Assembly (NCBI RefSeq): GCF_001698125.1 | Contig: NZ_CP013854.1 | Span: 310,001 to 374,000 of the forward strand | Direction of reading: 5' to 3' | Length of the DNA stretch: 64,000 nucleotides | Origin: Pseudonocardia sp. HH130630-07 | GTDB taxonomy: Bacteria; Actinomycetota; Actinomycetes; Mycobacteriales; Pseudonocardiaceae | Part shown: positions 17,189-27,295 of the stretch, piece after piece | Position numbering within the stretch: position 1 is the first letter of the stretch | Layout of the letters: every line of letters starts with the position of its first letter | Notes under the pieces: model-generated | Told to the model about the DNA's origin: nothing | Databases searched by the model: none | The model's input: the letters and a program-made list of their open reading frames with translations, nothing else | Translations under genes and position numbers: made by a program

Positions 17189-17319
17189 GCCACGCACGCT
17201 ATCGCCGCCCGGACGCCGGTGGCGACCGGAACCGGAGGGCCGTCCGGTTGAATCGCCGAGCGGCGGCGGTCACACATCGGCTGCGTCTCGACCGGCGGTC
17301 ACCCCCCGACCCCGCCCGG

Positions 17320-17325
17320 TAGCGT
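17320..17325 (+). promoter_or_regulatory. Likely -10 of a leaderless fumarase promoter
   Basis: TAGCGT at 17320-17325 lies 8 bases before the fumarase ATG. No ribosome-binding site is visible between them. This is the usual pattern of a leaderless actinobacterial transcript. Confidence 0.4.
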
Positions 17326-17333
17326 CTGCGACC

Positions 17334-18983
17334 ATGCCCGAGTTCCACCACACCGACGTGCTCCCGCTCGGTCCGGACGACACCGAGTACCGCGAGCTCG
17401 ACCTCCCGCCCGGCCAGGTGATCGACGCCGCCGGCCGCACCTTCCTGCAGGTACCGCCGGAGACGATCACCGGCCTGGTCCGCGCCGCGGTCACCGACAT
17501 CCAGCACCTGCTGCGCCCCTCGCACCTCAAGCAGCTGCGCGCGATCGTCGACGACCCGGAGGCGTCCGGCAACGACCGGTTCGTCGCCACCGACCTGCTG
17601 CGCAACGCCTGCGTCTCGGCCGGCGGCGTGCTGCCGATGTGCCAGGACACCGGCACCGCGATCGTCGTCGGCAAGAAGACCGAGACAGTGCTGACCGGCG
17701 GCGACGACGAGGCCGCCGTGTCCCGCGGGATCTTCGACGCCTACCAGGAGCTCAACCTGCGCTACTCGCAGATGGCGCCGCTCTCGTTCTGGGACGAGAA
17801 GAACACCGGCACCAACCTGCCGGCGCAGGTCGAGCTGTACGCCAAGCCCGGCCGGGACCCGTACTACGAGTTCCTGGTCATGGCCAAGGGCGGCGGCTCG
17901 GCCAACAAGACCTTCCTCTACCAGGAGACGAAGGCGCTGCTGAACCCGAAGCGGCTCGCCGCGTTCCTGGACGAGAAGCTGCGCTCGCTGGGGACCGCGG
18001 CCTGCCCGCCCTACCACCTCGCGATCGTCGTCGGCGGGATGTCGGCCGAGTACAACCTCAAGGTCGCGAAGCTCGCCTCGGCGCGCTACCTCGACGGGCT
18101 CCCCACCGAAGGCTCGCCGCTCGGGCACGCGATCCGCGACACCGACCTGGAGCAGCAGGTGCTGGAGCTGACCCGGAACTTCGGGATCGGCGCCCAGTTC
18201 GGCGGCAAGTACTTCTGCCACGACGTCCGGGTGATCCGGCTGCCGCGGCACGGCGCCTCGCTGCCGGTCGGCGTCGCCGTCTCGTGCTCGGCGGACCGCC
18301 AGGCCAAGGCGAAGATCACGCCGTCCGGTGTGTACCTGGAGCAGCTGGAGCGCGACCCGGCGCAGTACCTGCCGGAGGCGACCTCGGAGGACCTGTCCGA
18401 CGAGGTCGTGCGGGTCGACCTGAACCGGCCGATGGACGAGATCCGCGCGCAGCTCTCGCAGCTGCCGGTGAAGACCCGGCTGTCGCTGACCGGGCCGCTG
18501 GTCGTGGCCCGGGACATCGCGCACGCGAAGATCGCCGAGCGGCTCGACGCCGGTGAGCCGATGCCGCAGTACCTGCGCGACCACGCCGTGTACTACGCCG
18601 GACCGGCGAAGACCCCCGAGGGGTACGCGTCCGGGTCGTTCGGCCCGACGACGGCCGGCCGGATGGACTCCTACGTGAAGCAGTTCCAGGAGGCCGGCGG
18701 ATCGCTGGTGATGCTGGCGAAGGGGAACCGCTCGAAGCAGGTCGTGGACTCGTGCGCCGCGAACGGCGGGTTCTACCTCGGCTCCATCGGCGGCCCGGCG
18801 GCCCGGCTGGCGCAGGACTGCATCCGCAAGGTCGACGTGCTGGAGTACCCGGAGCTCGGCATGGAGGCGGTCTGGAAGATCGAGGTCGAGGACTTCCCCG
18901 CCTTCGTCGTGATGGACGACAAGGGCAACGACTTCTTCGCCGAGACCTCGGCCCCGACGCTGCAGGTCTCCTTCCGCACCTGA
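17334..18983 (+). CDS. fumA: Class I fumarate hydratase (iron-sulfur)
   Basis: The 549-residue protein matches the single-chain class I fumarase in length and motifs. These include [20 protein letters not shown] (4Fe-4S ligand Cys and catalytic Asp/Thr), [50 protein letters not shown] with a further cluster Cys, and the C-terminal domain with [12 protein letters not shown]. It interconverts fumarate and malate in the TCA cycle with an oxygen-sensitive cluster. Its neighbour pathway (fumarylpyruvate hydrolase) releases fumarate, though the genes are on opposite strands and no co-regulation is shown. Confidence 0.96.
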   Translation: MPEFHHTDVLPLGPDDTEYRELDLPPGQVIDAAGRTFLQVPPETITGLVRAAVTDIQHLLRPSHLKQLRAIVDDPEASGNDRFVATDLLRNACVSAGGVLPMCQDTGTAIVVGKKTETVLTGGDDEAAVSRGIFDAYQELNLRYSQMAPLSFWDEKNTGTNLPAQVELYAKPGRDPYYEFLVMAKGGGSANKTFLYQETKALLNPKRLAAFLDEKLRSLGTAACPPYHLAIVVGGMSAEYNLKVAKLASARYLDGLPTEGSPLGHAIRDTDLEQQVLELTRNFGIGAQFGGKYFCHDVRVIRLPRHGASLPVGVAVSCSADRQAKAKITPSGVYLEQLERDPAQYLPEATSEDLSDEVVRVDLNRPMDEIRAQLSQLPVKTRLSLTGPLVVARDIAHAKIAERLDAGEPMPQYLRDHAVYYAGPAKTPEGYASGSFGPTTAGRMDSYVKQFQEAGGSLVMLAKGNRSKQVVDSCAANGGFYLGSIGGPAARLAQDCIRKVDVLEYPELGMEAVWKIEVEDFPAFVVMDDKGNDFFAETSAPTLQVSFRT

Positions 18984-19056
18984 CCGACCGGCACCGGTTC
19001 GGCGACCCGCCGGCCCGATGCGGGCGGGCACCCTGCCGTTCTCCCGGCCTGCGCGG

Positions 19057-21789
19057 TCAGCGGAGTCGGCGGGGGCCCGCGTCGCGCCGGTCGGGCACCG
19101 GGCCGAGGGTGACCCGCGCACCGGTCACGAACGCGCCCTCCGGCGAGGCCAGCACCGGGTCCAGGGCCAGGGAACGGATCTGCGGGATGTCCTCGGTCAG
19201 CTGCCCCACCCGCAGGACCACGTCCTCCAGCGCGACGATGTCGGCCGGCGCGGCACCGCGGTACCCGGTCAGCAACGGTGCGGCCCGGGGAGCCCGGACC
19301 AGTCGCTTCGCGTCCTCGGTGGAGACCGGCAGCACGCGGTAGGCACGGTCGTCGAGCAGCTGGGTCGCCATCCCGGAGAGGCCGAAGGCGATCAGCGAGC
19401 CGAACGACGGGTCGTCGACGACCTCGATCGTGCACGAGGTGCCCTTCGGGGCCATCCGCTGGACGTGGACCTCATCCGAGCCGGTCAGCCGGGCCAGCTC
19501 GGCGTGCGCCACGCGGACCGCCTCGGCGGACGCCAGGTCGAGCCGCACACCGACGAAGTCGCCGCGGTGCCGCCACCGCTCGCGGGCGGTCTTCAGCACG
19601 ACCGGGTAGCCGACCGCCTCCGCCGCGGCGACGGCGTCGTCGGCACCGCTGACCGTGCGGAAGGTGATGACGGCGATGCCGTAGCAGGCCAGCAGATCGA
19701 CCGCCTCGTCGTCGCTCAGCTCGCGCCGGATCTCGGGCTCGAAGGACGCGACCAGGTGCCGGGCCCGGTCGGTGTCGATGCCGTCGGGCACCACGAACTC
19801 GCCGACCGGGGTGTGCCGCCACTCGGCGTAGCGCAGCACCCGCCCGAGCGCCGAGGTCGCCCGCTCGGGGCTCGCGTAGCTCGGCACCGAACCGCGGCCC
19901 GGCGTGCCGTCGGCCTGCGGCACCGACAGTTCGGCCGGGATCCCCTCGGCCGCGAGGAAGACGGCGAGCACCGGGATCCCGGCGCCCTCGGCCGCCTCCC
20001 GCAGCGCCTGGGCGTGCGCGGTCCCCGCCACCGCGACCGGCGGGACGAAGACGGCGATCAGTGCGTCCGGCGGCTCCGCGCCCGCCAGCTGGGACCGCAC
20101 GGCCTCGGCGAACCGTTCCGGTGACGCCTGCGTGCCGACGTCCACCGGGTCACCGGCCGGATCGAGCCCCTCGTCGAGCAGACCGTCGGTGACCAGGAGG
20201 TTCACCGCGGTCGAGTTGCCGACGACCGCGACCCGGCGCCCGTCGGGCAGCGGCTGGTAGGCGAGCAGCAACGCGGTGTCGAACAGCTGCGGCAGGGTCT
20301 GCACCCGGATGACGCCGGACTGCTCGAACAGGACCTGGACGCTGGACTCGTCGATCTGCGCCGAGGTCCCGGCCAGTGACGGCAGCGTCCCAGTGTGCCG
20401 CCCGGACTTCACCGCGACGATCGGCTTGGTCCGGGCCAGGCGACGGGCGACCCGGGCGAACTTGCGCGGGTTGCCGAAGCTCTCCAGGTAGAGCAGGACC
20501 TGGTCGGTGTCGGGATCGGTCTGCCAGTACTGCATGACGTCGTTGCCGGAGACGTCGGCGCGGTTGCCCGCGGACACGAACGAGGACAGCCCCAGGCCGC
20601 GGGCCCTGGCGCTCGCGAGGATCGCGGTGCCCAGGGCACCCGACTGGCAGAAGAACCCGGTGCGCCCCGGACCGGGCAGCCGGGGGGCGAGCGTGGCGTT
20701 GAGCCGGACCGCCGGGTCGGGGTTCGCGACGCCGAGCGCGTTCGGCCCGACCACCCGCATGCCGTGTGCCCTGGCCTCGGTGACCAGCCGGCGCTCGGCG
20801 ACCTTCCCGCCGCCGCCGGCGTCGGCGAACCCGGAGCTGATGACCACCAGCACCTTGACGCCCTTGGCCAGGCAGGAGTCCATGACCTCGTCGATGTTCG
20901 CGGCCGGCACGGCGACGACGGCCAGGTCCACCTCGTCCGGGATGTCGATCACCGACGGGTAGGCCCGCACCCCGTGGACCGAGCGCGCGTCCTGGTTGAC
21001 CGGGTACACCGGCCCGGTGAACCCGGCCCGCAGCAGGTTCCCGAGCACCGCATGACCCAGCTTGGTCTCGTCCGAGGACGCGCCGATCACGGCCACCGAC
21101 GACGGGCGCAGCAGGTTGGCCACGCTGCGGGCCTCGGCGGCCTGCTCCCGCGAGTCGCGCACCGCGATCGACTTCTCGGTGGGGTCGATGTCGAACTCGA
21201 GGTGCAGCACGCCCTCGGCGAACGCCCGGGTGATCTGGTAGCCGGCCTCCCGGAACACCCGCACCATGGCGTGGTTCTCGACCAGCACCTCGGCCTCGAA
21301 GCGGGACAGCCCGTTCTCGCGCGCCGCGGCCGCGAGGTGTTCGAGCAGGATGGACCCGAGCCCGCGGGACTGGTGGTCGTCACGCACCACGAACGCGACC
21401 TCGGCCGAGGTGACCGGCTGGTCGGTCCCCGCCCCCTCCGACGCCGCGGCACCGCCGCCCGCGGTCAGCCCCTCGTAGCGGCCTACGGCGATGATCTCGT
21501 CGCCGAGCAGCGCGAGGAACGCGACCCGGGTCCGGTGGTCGACGACGGTGAAGCGCTGCAGGTCGCGCGGTGAGATGCGCGGGTACGGCCCGAAGTACCG
21601 CAGGTAGCGGGTGCGGTCGGAGAGCCTGCCGTGGAACTCCAGGAGCGTCTCGGCGTCGCCGGGGGTGATCGGCCGCAGATGGACGATCCCCCCGTCGGAG
21701 GCCACGACGTCGGCCTCCCAGTGCCGGGGGTACGGGTGGCCGGGCTCGGTGGTGCCGGTGGTGCCGGTGCCGGTGGTCGTCTCGTTCAC
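19057..21789 (-). CDS. GNAT protein acetyltransferase fused to ADP-forming acyl-CoA synthetase-like domains (Pat type)
   Basis: About 910 residues from GTG 21789. The N-terminal GNAT domain (IVHLRPITPGDAETLLEFH, then DDHQSRGLGSILLEHL as the acetyl-CoA loop) precedes a CoA-binding Rossmann domain (VAVIGASSDETKLGHAVLG), succinyl-CoA-ligase-like domains and an ATP-grasp end (GYPVVLKTARERWRHRGDF). GNAT-first order is that of Streptomyces PatA-type enzymes. The SHTG phosphohistidine motif of active ADP-forming synthetases appears lost (SGRHTGTLPSLAGTSAQ), as expected for a protein acetyltransferase. Such enzymes acetylate acyl-CoA synthetases on lysine. It starts 7 bases after the AcuC-like deacetylase gene. 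Confidence 0.88.
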   Translation of the reverse strand: MNETTTGTGTTGTTEPGHPYPRHWEADVVASDGGIVHLRPITPGDAETLLEFHGRLSDRTRYLRYFGPYPRISPRDLQRFTVVDHRTRVAFLALLGDEIIAVGRYEGLTAGGGAAASEGAGTDQPVTSAEVAFVVRDDHQSRGLGSILLEHLAAAARENGLSRFEAEVLVENHAMVRVFREAGYQITRAFAEGVLHLEFDIDPTEKSIAVRDSREQAAEARSVANLLRPSSVAVIGASSDETKLGHAVLGNLLRAGFTGPVYPVNQDARSVHGVRAYPSVIDIPDEVDLAVVAVPAANIDEVMDSCLAKGVKVLVVISSGFADAGGGGKVAERRLVTEARAHGMRVVGPNALGVANPDPAVRLNATLAPRLPGPGRTGFFCQSGALGTAILASARARGLGLSSFVSAGNRADVSGNDVMQYWQTDPDTDQVLLYLESFGNPRKFARVARRLARTKPIVAVKSGRHTGTLPSLAGTSAQIDESSVQVLFEQSGVIRVQTLPQLFDTALLLAYQPLPDGRRVAVVGNSTAVNLLVTDGLLDEGLDPAGDPVDVGTQASPERFAEAVRSQLAGAEPPDALIAVFVPPVAVAGTAHAQALREAAEGAGIPVLAVFLAAEGIPAELSVPQADGTPGRGSVPSYASPERATSALGRVLRYAEWRHTPVGEFVVPDGIDTDRARHLVASFEPEIRRELSDDEAVDLLACYGIAVITFRTVSGADDAVAAAEAVGYPVVLKTARERWRHRGDFVGVRLDLASAEAVRVAHAELARLTGSDEVHVQRMAPKGTSCTIEVVDDPSFGSLIAFGLSGMATQLLDDRAYRVLPVSTEDAKRLVRAPRAAPLLTGYRGAAPADIVALEDVVLRVGQLTEDIPQIRSLALDPVLASPEGAFVTGARVTLGPVPDRRDAGPRRLR

Positions 21790-21796
21790 GTGTGGT

Positions 21797-22969
21797 TCAG
21801 TCCCGCGGATCGTCGGGGTCGAGACCGTGCAGGGGGAACACCGCACGGCGGGTCTCCAGGATGGCCGAGTCGACCCGGTGGCCGTTCGCCCCGCCCCACC
21901 GGTCGAACGCCGGATCCGCCCCGTCGGACATCGACACGGGCAGGGGCGCCCGGGTGTGTGCGGCGGCCCGTGCCGTCCAGTCCGCCGGGATCGAGGTGTC
22001 CGGGTCGAGGTCCCGGTCGAGCGCGACGGCCAGCAGGTGGGTCCAGGAGCGCGGCACGACCCGGTACAGGGCGTATCCGCCACCCCCGAGGACCAGCCAC
22101 TTGCCGCCCGCCGTCGTCTCCGCCAGCCGGCGCAGCTCCTGGTAGATCGCCCGGTGCCCGTCGACGGACAGCTCCAGGTTCGCGAGCGGGTCCTCGGAGT
22201 GGGTGTCGGCGCCGCACTCGGTGATGAGGATCTGCGGGCGGAACGCCTCCAGCACCGAGGGCACCACCCCGTGGAAGGCGCGCAGCCAGCCCGCGTCGTC
22301 GGTGCCGGGTGGCAGGGCCAGGTTCACCGCGTAGCCCTCGCCGGCCCCGCGACCCAGCTCCCCGGCCCAGCCGGTCCCCGGCCACAGGGTCAGCGGATGC
22401 TGGTGCACCGAGACCGTCAGCACCCGGGGGTCGTCGTAGAAGGAGTCCTGCACGCCGTCGCCGTGGTGGACGTCGACGTCGACGTAGGCGATCCGCTCGT
22501 AGCCCTGGTCCAGCAACCAGGCGATCGCGACCGAGCAGTCGTTGTAGACGCAGAACCCGGCGGCCCGGTCCCGCATCGCGTGGTGCAGGCCCCCGGCGAG
22601 GTTCACCGCGCGGTCCGCCCGGCCCTCGGCGATCTCGCGCGCGGCAGCGATCGAGCCGCCGGCGATCAGGGCGGACGCCTCGTGCATCCCGAAGAAGACC
22701 GGGTTGTCGGTGGTGCCCAGCCCGTGCCCGACCCCGAACGGGGCCTCGGGTGCCGAGCGCACCGCGGTCCGGTACGCGTCGGTGTGCACCCGGCCCAGCT
22801 GCGCGTCGGTGGCAGGTTCCGGCACGATCGGCACCACCCCGTCGAGCACGCCCAGCTCCCGGGACAGCTCCATCTGCAGGTCGAGCCGCACCGGGTTCAG
22901 GGGATGGTCGTCGGACAGCTGGTAGGTCAGGAAGTCCGGGGTCCAGACGACCGAGGTCCGCTCGCTCAT
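21797..22969 (-). CDS. acuC: AcuC-like NAD-independent lysine deacetylase (histone deacetylase family)
   Basis: The 390-residue class I/II HDAC-fold enzyme has the catalytic and zinc-site motifs NLAGGLHHAMRDRAAGFCVYN, YVDVDVHHGDGVQ (Asp/His ligands), TECGADTHSEDPL and GGGGYALYRVVPR. AcuC of Bacillus deacetylates acetyl-CoA synthetase and so reactivates it. The adjacent downstream acetyltransferase (7-base gap) makes this an acetylation/deacetylation pair in one operon, analogous to acuABC but with a Pat-type acetyltransferase instead of AcuA. The start is ATG 22969. Confidence 0.92.
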   Translation of the reverse strand: MSERTSVVWTPDFLTYQLSDDHPLNPVRLDLQMELSRELGVLDGVVPIVPEPATDAQLGRVHTDAYRTAVRSAPEAPFGVGHGLGTTDNPVFFGMHEASALIAGGSIAAAREIAEGRADRAVNLAGGLHHAMRDRAAGFCVYNDCSVAIAWLLDQGYERIAYVDVDVHHGDGVQDSFYDDPRVLTVSVHQHPLTLWPGTGWAGELGRGAGEGYAVNLALPPGTDDAGWLRAFHGVVPSVLEAFRPQILITECGADTHSEDPLANLELSVDGHRAIYQELRRLAETTAGGKWLVLGGGGYALYRVVPRSWTHLLAVALDRDLDPDTSIPADWTARAAAHTRAPLPVSMSDGADPAFDRWGGANGHRVDSAILETRRAVFPLHGLDPDDPRD

Positions 22970-23006
22970 GACACGGAACCGTATGCCAGCACGCGCGATC
23001 GCACGG

Positions 23007-23912
23007 TCACTGCTCCTGCGCCCACGGCCGGTCGGCCGTCGCGACCGGGCGGGCGGGGTCGGCGCTCCACTCCGACCACGACCCCGGGTAGAGCGCCGCC
23101 GGGGCCCCGGGCGCCCGGACCCCGGACTCCTCGATCGCGAGGACGAGTGCGCAGGCGTTCACCCCGGATCCGCAGTAGGCACCGACCGGGGAGTCCGGGC
23201 CCACGCCGACCGCGCGGAACCGGTCGGCGAGCACCTCCGGTGCGACCCAGCGGCCGCCCGGTCCGGCGAGTGCGGCGGCGGGCAGGCTGCGGGCTCCCGG
23301 CACGTGACCGGCCCGGGGGTCGACGGGTTCGGTCTCCCCGCGGAACCGGGCCGCGGCGCGCGCGTCCAGCAGCACGCCGTCGCGCCCGAGCGCCGCCGCG
23401 CCGTCGGCGTCGACGACCGGCATCCCGCCGGGCCGCACCACCAGGTCACCGGGCGGGAGCGGCTCGGGTTCGGCCGCGCCGCCCTCCACGCCCGCGAGCG
23501 GCAGCCCGGCCTGCGACCAGGCCGCGAACCCGCCGTCGAGCACGCGTACCCGGTCCGCGGCGAGCCCGGCCCACCGCAGCAGCCACCAGGCCCGGGCCGC
23601 GACCGAGCAGTCCCCGTCGTCGTAGGCGACGAACGGGCGGTCGTCCTCGCCGACGCCCGCGGCGCGCAGGACCCGCTGCAGCCGGGCCGCCCCGGGCAGC
23701 GGGTGCCGCCCGCCGGGGCCCGGCGCAGACGGGCCGGCCGACAGCTCGGTGTCGAGGTCGACGAAGACCGCACCGGGTACCCTGCGGGCCCGATGGTCCG
23801 CGCGGCCGGGCGGACCGGTGAGCCGCCACCGGACGTCGAGCACGACCGGCCGTGCGACCGTGGCGGGACCGGTGGGGGCCAGCAGGGCCGCCAGGCCGTC
23901 GGGGGACATCAT
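23007..23912 (-). CDS. sseA: Sulfurtransferase, 3-mercaptopyruvate type (two rhodanese domains)
   Basis: About 301 residues with two rhodanese domains. The N-terminal one is inactive (VVLDVRWRL, VPGAVFVDLD, FVAYDDGDCSVAARAWW). The C-terminal one has the active loop AYCGSGVNA, with nucleophile Cys about 247. The CGSGV sequence is characteristic of 3-mercaptopyruvate sulfurtransferases, whereas thiosulfate rhodaneses carry CRKGV. It transfers sulfur from mercaptopyruvate to thiophilic acceptors in cysteine metabolism. The start could be ATG 23912, ATG 23909 or GTG 23924. The gene lies divergent from ideR with about 90 bases between. Confidence 0.88.
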   Translation of the reverse strand: MMSPDGLAALLAPTGPATVARPVVLDVRWRLTGPPGRADHRARRVPGAVFVDLDTELSAGPSAPGPGGRHPLPGAARLQRVLRAAGVGEDDRPFVAYDDGDCSVAARAWWLLRWAGLAADRVRVLDGGFAAWSQAGLPLAGVEGGAAEPEPLPPGDLVVRPGGMPVVDADGAAALGRDGVLLDARAAARFRGETEPVDPRAGHVPGARSLPAAALAGPGGRWVAPEVLADRFRAVGVGPDSPVGAYCGSGVNACALVLAIEESGVRAPGAPAALYPGSWSEWSADPARPVATADRPWAQEQ

Positions 23913-23975
23913 GGAACCGGACACGCACCCCATCCTGCCCCGGACGGGCGCGCCGTGCCCCGGGCCCACACTGGG

Positions 23976-23999
23976 TAGACTGGACCTCGAACGAAGGGG
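23976..23999 (+). promoter_or_regulatory. ideR promoter and ribosome site
   Basis: TAGACT (23976-23981) is a good -10, and GAAGGGG (23993-23999) is the ribosome site 7 bases before the GTG start at 24006. I see no clear iron-box palindrome here, in line with constitutive ideR expression. Confidence 0.45.
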
Positions 24000-24005
24000 C
24001 CCCAT

Positions 24006-24728
24006 GTGAACGACCTCATCGACACCACCGAGATGTACCTGCGGACCATCTACGAGCTCGAGGAAGAGGGCGTCGTCCCGCTGCGCGCGCGGATCGCCGA
24101 ACGCCTCACCCAGAGCGGTCCGACCGTGAGCCAGACCGTCGCCCGGATGGAGCGCGACGGTCTCGTCGTCGTGGCCGGGGACCGGCACCTCGAACTGACC
24201 GACGAGGGGCGCAGCCGCGCGGTGTCGGTCATGCGCAAGCACCGCCTCGCCGAGCGGCTCCTGATCGACGTCATCGGGCTCGAGTGGGAGCTCGTCCACG
24301 CCGAGGCGTGCCGCTGGGAACACGTCATGAGCGAGGACGTGGAGCGGAAGCTGGTCCGGCTGCTCGACAAGCCGACCGTGTCTCCGTACGGCAACCCGAT
24401 CCCCGGGCTCGACGAGCTGGAGCGCTCCGACGACGGCCCGTCGGCCGCGTCCTCGGTGCCGCCGAGCCTGGAGGTCGGCCTGCAGCGGCTCGACGAGCTC
24501 GCCCGCCGTGGCGGCGGGCGGGTCGAGATCCGGCGGATCGCCGAGCACGTCCAGAACGACTCGGAGCTGATGTCGGAGCTGAAGCTCGCCGGCATCGTGC
24601 CGGGCAACGCCGTCGAGGTCGGGTCGATCCCGCGCTTCGGCGACCCCGTCCCGGTCGCCTCCGACGACGCCGAGAAGGCCTCCGTCGCTCCGCTCGTCGC
24701 GCACGCGGTGCTCGTCCGGGCGCAGTGA
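24006..24728 (+). CDS. ideR: Iron-dependent transcriptional regulator, DtxR/IdeR family
   Basis: The 240-residue protein is collinear with IdeR/DtxR. The winged helix ([40 protein letters not shown]) is followed by the metal-binding dimer domain, whose ligands are visible as KHRLAERLL and [13 protein letters not shown] (His79, Glu83, His98, Cys102, Glu105, His106 by IdeR numbering). The C-terminal SH3-like domain ends the protein. It senses Fe2+ and represses siderophore uptake while activating iron storage. The GTG start has a good ribosome site. The mRNA probably ends at the hairpin at 24743. Confidence 0.96.
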   Translation: MNDLIDTTEMYLRTIYELEEEGVVPLRARIAERLTQSGPTVSQTVARMERDGLVVVAGDRHLELTDEGRSRAVSVMRKHRLAERLLIDVIGLEWELVHAEACRWEHVMSEDVERKLVRLLDKPTVSPYGNPIPGLDELERSDDGPSAASSVPPSLEVGLQRLDELARRGGGRVEIRRIAEHVQNDSELMSELKLAGIVPGNAVEVGSIPRFGDPVPVASDDAEKASVAPLVAHAVLVRAQ

Positions 24729-24742
24729 CCCCACCGCCCGCG

Positions 24743-24767
24743 GCGGCTCCGCACCCCGCGGAGCCGC
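24743..24767 (+). terminator. Terminator after ideR
   Basis: GCGGCTCCGC-ACCCC-GCGGAGCCGC is a perfect 10-bp stem with a 5-base loop, 15 bases past the ideR stop. It suggests that ideR is monocistronic and galE has its own promoter. Confidence 0.75.
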
Positions 24768-24845
24768 TCGCCGGCCGCACCACCCCGCCGTGAGAGGGTC
24801 GGCCCGCGCGATCGGCAGGGTGCGGATCAGGCGGGGAGGACCGGA

Positions 24846-25814
24846 GTGAAGCTGCTCGTCACGGGTGGTGCGGGGTACGTCGGAAGCGTGTGCGCCGCAC
24901 ACCTGCTCGACGCCGGGCACGAGGTCGTCGTGCTCGACGACCTGTCGACCGGCCACCGGGACGCCGTCCCGGACGGGGCCACGTTCGTCGAGGGCGAGCT
25001 GGGCGCCACCGCCGGTGAGGTGCTCGGCACGGGGGGATTCGACGGCGTCCTGCACTTCGCCGCCCGCTCGCTGGTCGGCGAGTCGGTGGAGCACCCGGAG
25101 AAGTACTGGGCGGGCAACGTGGTCGCCTCCTTCCGGCTGCTGGAGGCGGTCCGGGAGAACGCGGTCCCGCGCCTGGTGTTCTCCTCGACGGCCGCGACGT
25201 ACGGCGAACCCGAGCAGGTGCCGATCCCCGAGACGGCACCGACCCGGCCGACCAACCCGTACGGCGCGAGCAAGCTCGCGATCGACCACATGCTCACCTC
25301 GTACGCGAACGCCCACGGGCTCGCCGCGACGAGCCTGCGGTACTTCAACGTGGCCGGCGCCCACGTCGGCGGCACCCGCCGGCTGGGTGAGCGGCACGCG
25401 GTGGAGACCCACCTCATCCCGATCGTCCTGCAGGTCGCCGCGGGGACCCGCGACTCGGTGTCGATCTACGGCGACGACTGGCCGACGCCGGACGGCAGCT
25501 GCGTGCGCGACTACATCCACGTCGACGACCTCGCCGACGCACACCTGCTGGCCCTCGAGAAGGCCGTCCCCGGCCGGCACGCCGTGTTCAACCTGGGCAG
25601 CGGGCAGGGCTTCTCGGTGCGGGAGGTCGTCGAGGCCTGCCGTGCGGTGACCGGCCACCCGATCCCGGCCGTGGTGGCACCGCGCCGCGCCGGGGATCCC
25701 GCGGTGCTCGTCGCGTCCAGCGCCGAGGCGACCGCCCGGCTGGGCTGGACGCCGTCGCGGACCGATCTGCACCGCATCGTCGCCGACGCGTGGGAGTTCG
25801 CCGGCGACCGCTGA
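24846..25814 (+). CDS. galE: UDP-glucose 4-epimerase
   Basis: A 322-residue extended short-chain dehydrogenase. It shows the NAD motif [44 protein letters not shown], catalytic SSTAATYG and YGASK, and the galE-type [11 protein letters not shown] and [21 protein letters not shown]. It interconverts UDP-glucose and UDP-galactose for cell-wall arabinogalactan and the Leloir pathway. The GTG at 24846 is preceded by GGGAGGA. The ideR-galE neighbourhood is known from corynebacteria. The 3' end converges with the DUF4192 gene with 5 bases between. Confidence 0.95.
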   Translation: MKLLVTGGAGYVGSVCAAHLLDAGHEVVVLDDLSTGHRDAVPDGATFVEGELGATAGEVLGTGGFDGVLHFAARSLVGESVEHPEKYWAGNVVASFRLLEAVRENAVPRLVFSSTAATYGEPEQVPIPETAPTRPTNPYGASKLAIDHMLTSYANAHGLAATSLRYFNVAGAHVGGTRRLGERHAVETHLIPIVLQVAAGTRDSVSIYGDDWPTPDGSCVRDYIHVDDLADAHLLALEKAVPGRHAVFNLGSGQGFSVREVVEACRAVTGHPIPAVVAPRRAGDPAVLVASSAEATARLGWTPSRTDLHRIVADAWEFAGDR

Positions 25815-25819
25815 GGCGT

Positions 25820-27052
25820 TCACCGGCCCGGCTCCGCCCCGGCCGCGCCGCCGCCGGGGCCGGGGCCGGTCGAGTGGCCGGCCACCGCGGACAGCAGACG
25901 CCGCAGCCCGTCCGGCCCGGCGAAGGGCCCGGGCGCGTGCCCCGGGGTGAGCGCGTCGCTCAGTGCGGCGTGCACCGCGGCGCCGAGGACGTGATCGGGC
26001 CGGTCCCGCAGGGCACGCTCCGCGGCGAGGCCCGCGAGCGCGCCGTCGCCCCGCAGCAGCGCACAGACGCCGAGCAGCGCCGCGGGCTCCGCCCGGTCCG
26101 GAGCGGGGAGGGCCCGGGTGAGCACGGCCCAGAGCTGCTCGGCGTGCGGCGCGTCCGGCCCCAGGCAGCAGCGCAGAGCCGTGTCCCGGAACGCCGGATC
26201 GGCGAGGGCCGCACGGAAGTCCCCGACGAGCCCGTCGTCCATGGCCAGCCGGCCGTCGGCCGCCGCGGCCAGGCACCCGTCCAGCAGGTGGCGACGCCCG
26301 TCGGCGGAACGGCTGTCACCGGAATCCCGGACGGCGCCCAGCCGGGCCCGCCGGGCCCGGTCGTCCGCGGTCCCGTCGAGCTGGGCGACCAGCGCGGCCC
26401 GGTCCGGCAGCACCGCCCGGCCGTTCAGCGCCGCGGCGGCTGCGACCGCGGTCCCCGCCGGATCGGGCACGGTGCCGGAGCACCCGCACCGCTGCCGGGG
26501 CAACGGATAGCAGCACCACCGGTCACCGGCCCCGGTACCGGACGCCCAGAGCACCGCCGCCACCTCGATCCCGGCGGCCCGCAGCGCGCGGTCCGCGGCC
26601 AGCGCCACGTCCCGGCGGACGGGGCGGGACGCGCCCGCACCGGGGCCGCGACGCACCACCACGACGACGGCCCTGGCCGGGTCGCTCCCGGCGAGCACCG
26701 CCCCGGCATCCGTGCAGACCCGGCGGGCGTACCGGCCGGCGGGCAGGTCGATCCGGACCGTGAGCCCGATCCGGCCGCCGTGGCCCGGGCCCGAGACCCC
26801 GACCAGCACCAGCGAGTCCTGCGGGTGGAACCCGACGAGCACGGGGACGGCCGCGACCAGCTCCGCCGGTGAGCCGAGCCGGATCCGGGCACCGGCCCCG
26901 CCACCGTGGGCGGGCGGCTCCCGGCCGGGCGGCGCACCGGACGGCGGCGGGAGTTCGGGCGGGCCACCACCGGGACCCGCCGACGGGCCGGGACGGCCCG
27001 GCGCGGAGCAGTGCGGGGGGCGATCGGGATCGTGCTGCGGGAGAGCGGTCAT
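25820..27052 (-). CDS. DUF4192 domain-containing protein
   Basis: The 410-residue protein starts with a disordered Pro/Gly-rich stretch of about 50 residues. The DUF4192 core follows (RLGSPAELVAAVPVLVGFHP, DSLVLVGVSG, GLTVRIDLPAG, VVVVVRRG, ALWASG-like segment and CYPLP). DUF4192 is an actinobacterial family of unknown function that commonly sits near ideR and sthA, as I recall for Rv2712c. The ATG at 27052 is the natural start. There is no signal peptide or membrane helix. Confidence 0.88.
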   Translation of the reverse strand: MTALPQHDPDRPPHCSAPGRPGPSAGPGGGPPELPPPSGAPPGREPPAHGGGAGARIRLGSPAELVAAVPVLVGFHPQDSLVLVGVSGPGHGGRIGLTVRIDLPAGRYARRVCTDAGAVLAGSDPARAVVVVVRRGPGAGASRPVRRDVALAADRALRAAGIEVAAVLWASGTGAGDRWCCYPLPRQRCGCSGTVPDPAGTAVAAAAALNGRAVLPDRAALVAQLDGTADDRARRARLGAVRDSGDSRSADGRRHLLDGCLAAAADGRLAMDDGLVGDFRAALADPAFRDTALRCCLGPDAPHAEQLWAVLTRALPAPDRAEPAALLGVCALLRGDGALAGLAAERALRDRPDHVLGAAVHAALSDALTPGHAPGPFAGPDGLRRLLSAVAGHSTGPGPGGGAAGAEPGR

Positions 27053-27142
27053 GCCGGTGATCGTCGGCCGACCGGCCGCGGCCCGGGCGGCACGCACCGA
27101 ACGGCTGTGGACAACACGTCGCCCGGTGGCTTTGCGATGCCC

Positions 27143-27148
27143 TATCGT
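27143..27148 (+). promoter_or_regulatory. Possible -10 for the FGGY kinase gene
   Basis: TATCGT at 27143-27148 fits an actinobacterial -10 in the 243-base divergent region between the DUF4192 and kinase genes. No convincing -35 is seen. The 5' leader would be about 140 bases, and I recognise no riboswitch in it. Confidence 0.3.
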
Positions 27149-27295
27149 GGACAAGTGCGTCCGTCCCGTCCGCCGGGCGGGCGGGCGCGTCGGTGGTGCG
27201 TGCTCCGGGGCGGACCGGTCCACCGGCCGACTTGCACCGATGTTCTCGTCCCGCGGCACTGCGCGCGCCGCGGACCGGACGGTAGGAAGAGCACC

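Noticed and set aside
19003-19030. Possible terminator hairpin between fumarase and the acetyltransferase gene
   Set aside because: The best stem is only about 6 bp and imperfectly placed, too weak to call.
25815-25880. GC-rich inverted sequence at the galE/DUF4192 junction
   Set aside because: Pairing is imperfect and lies within coding sequence; such pairings are expected at this GC content.
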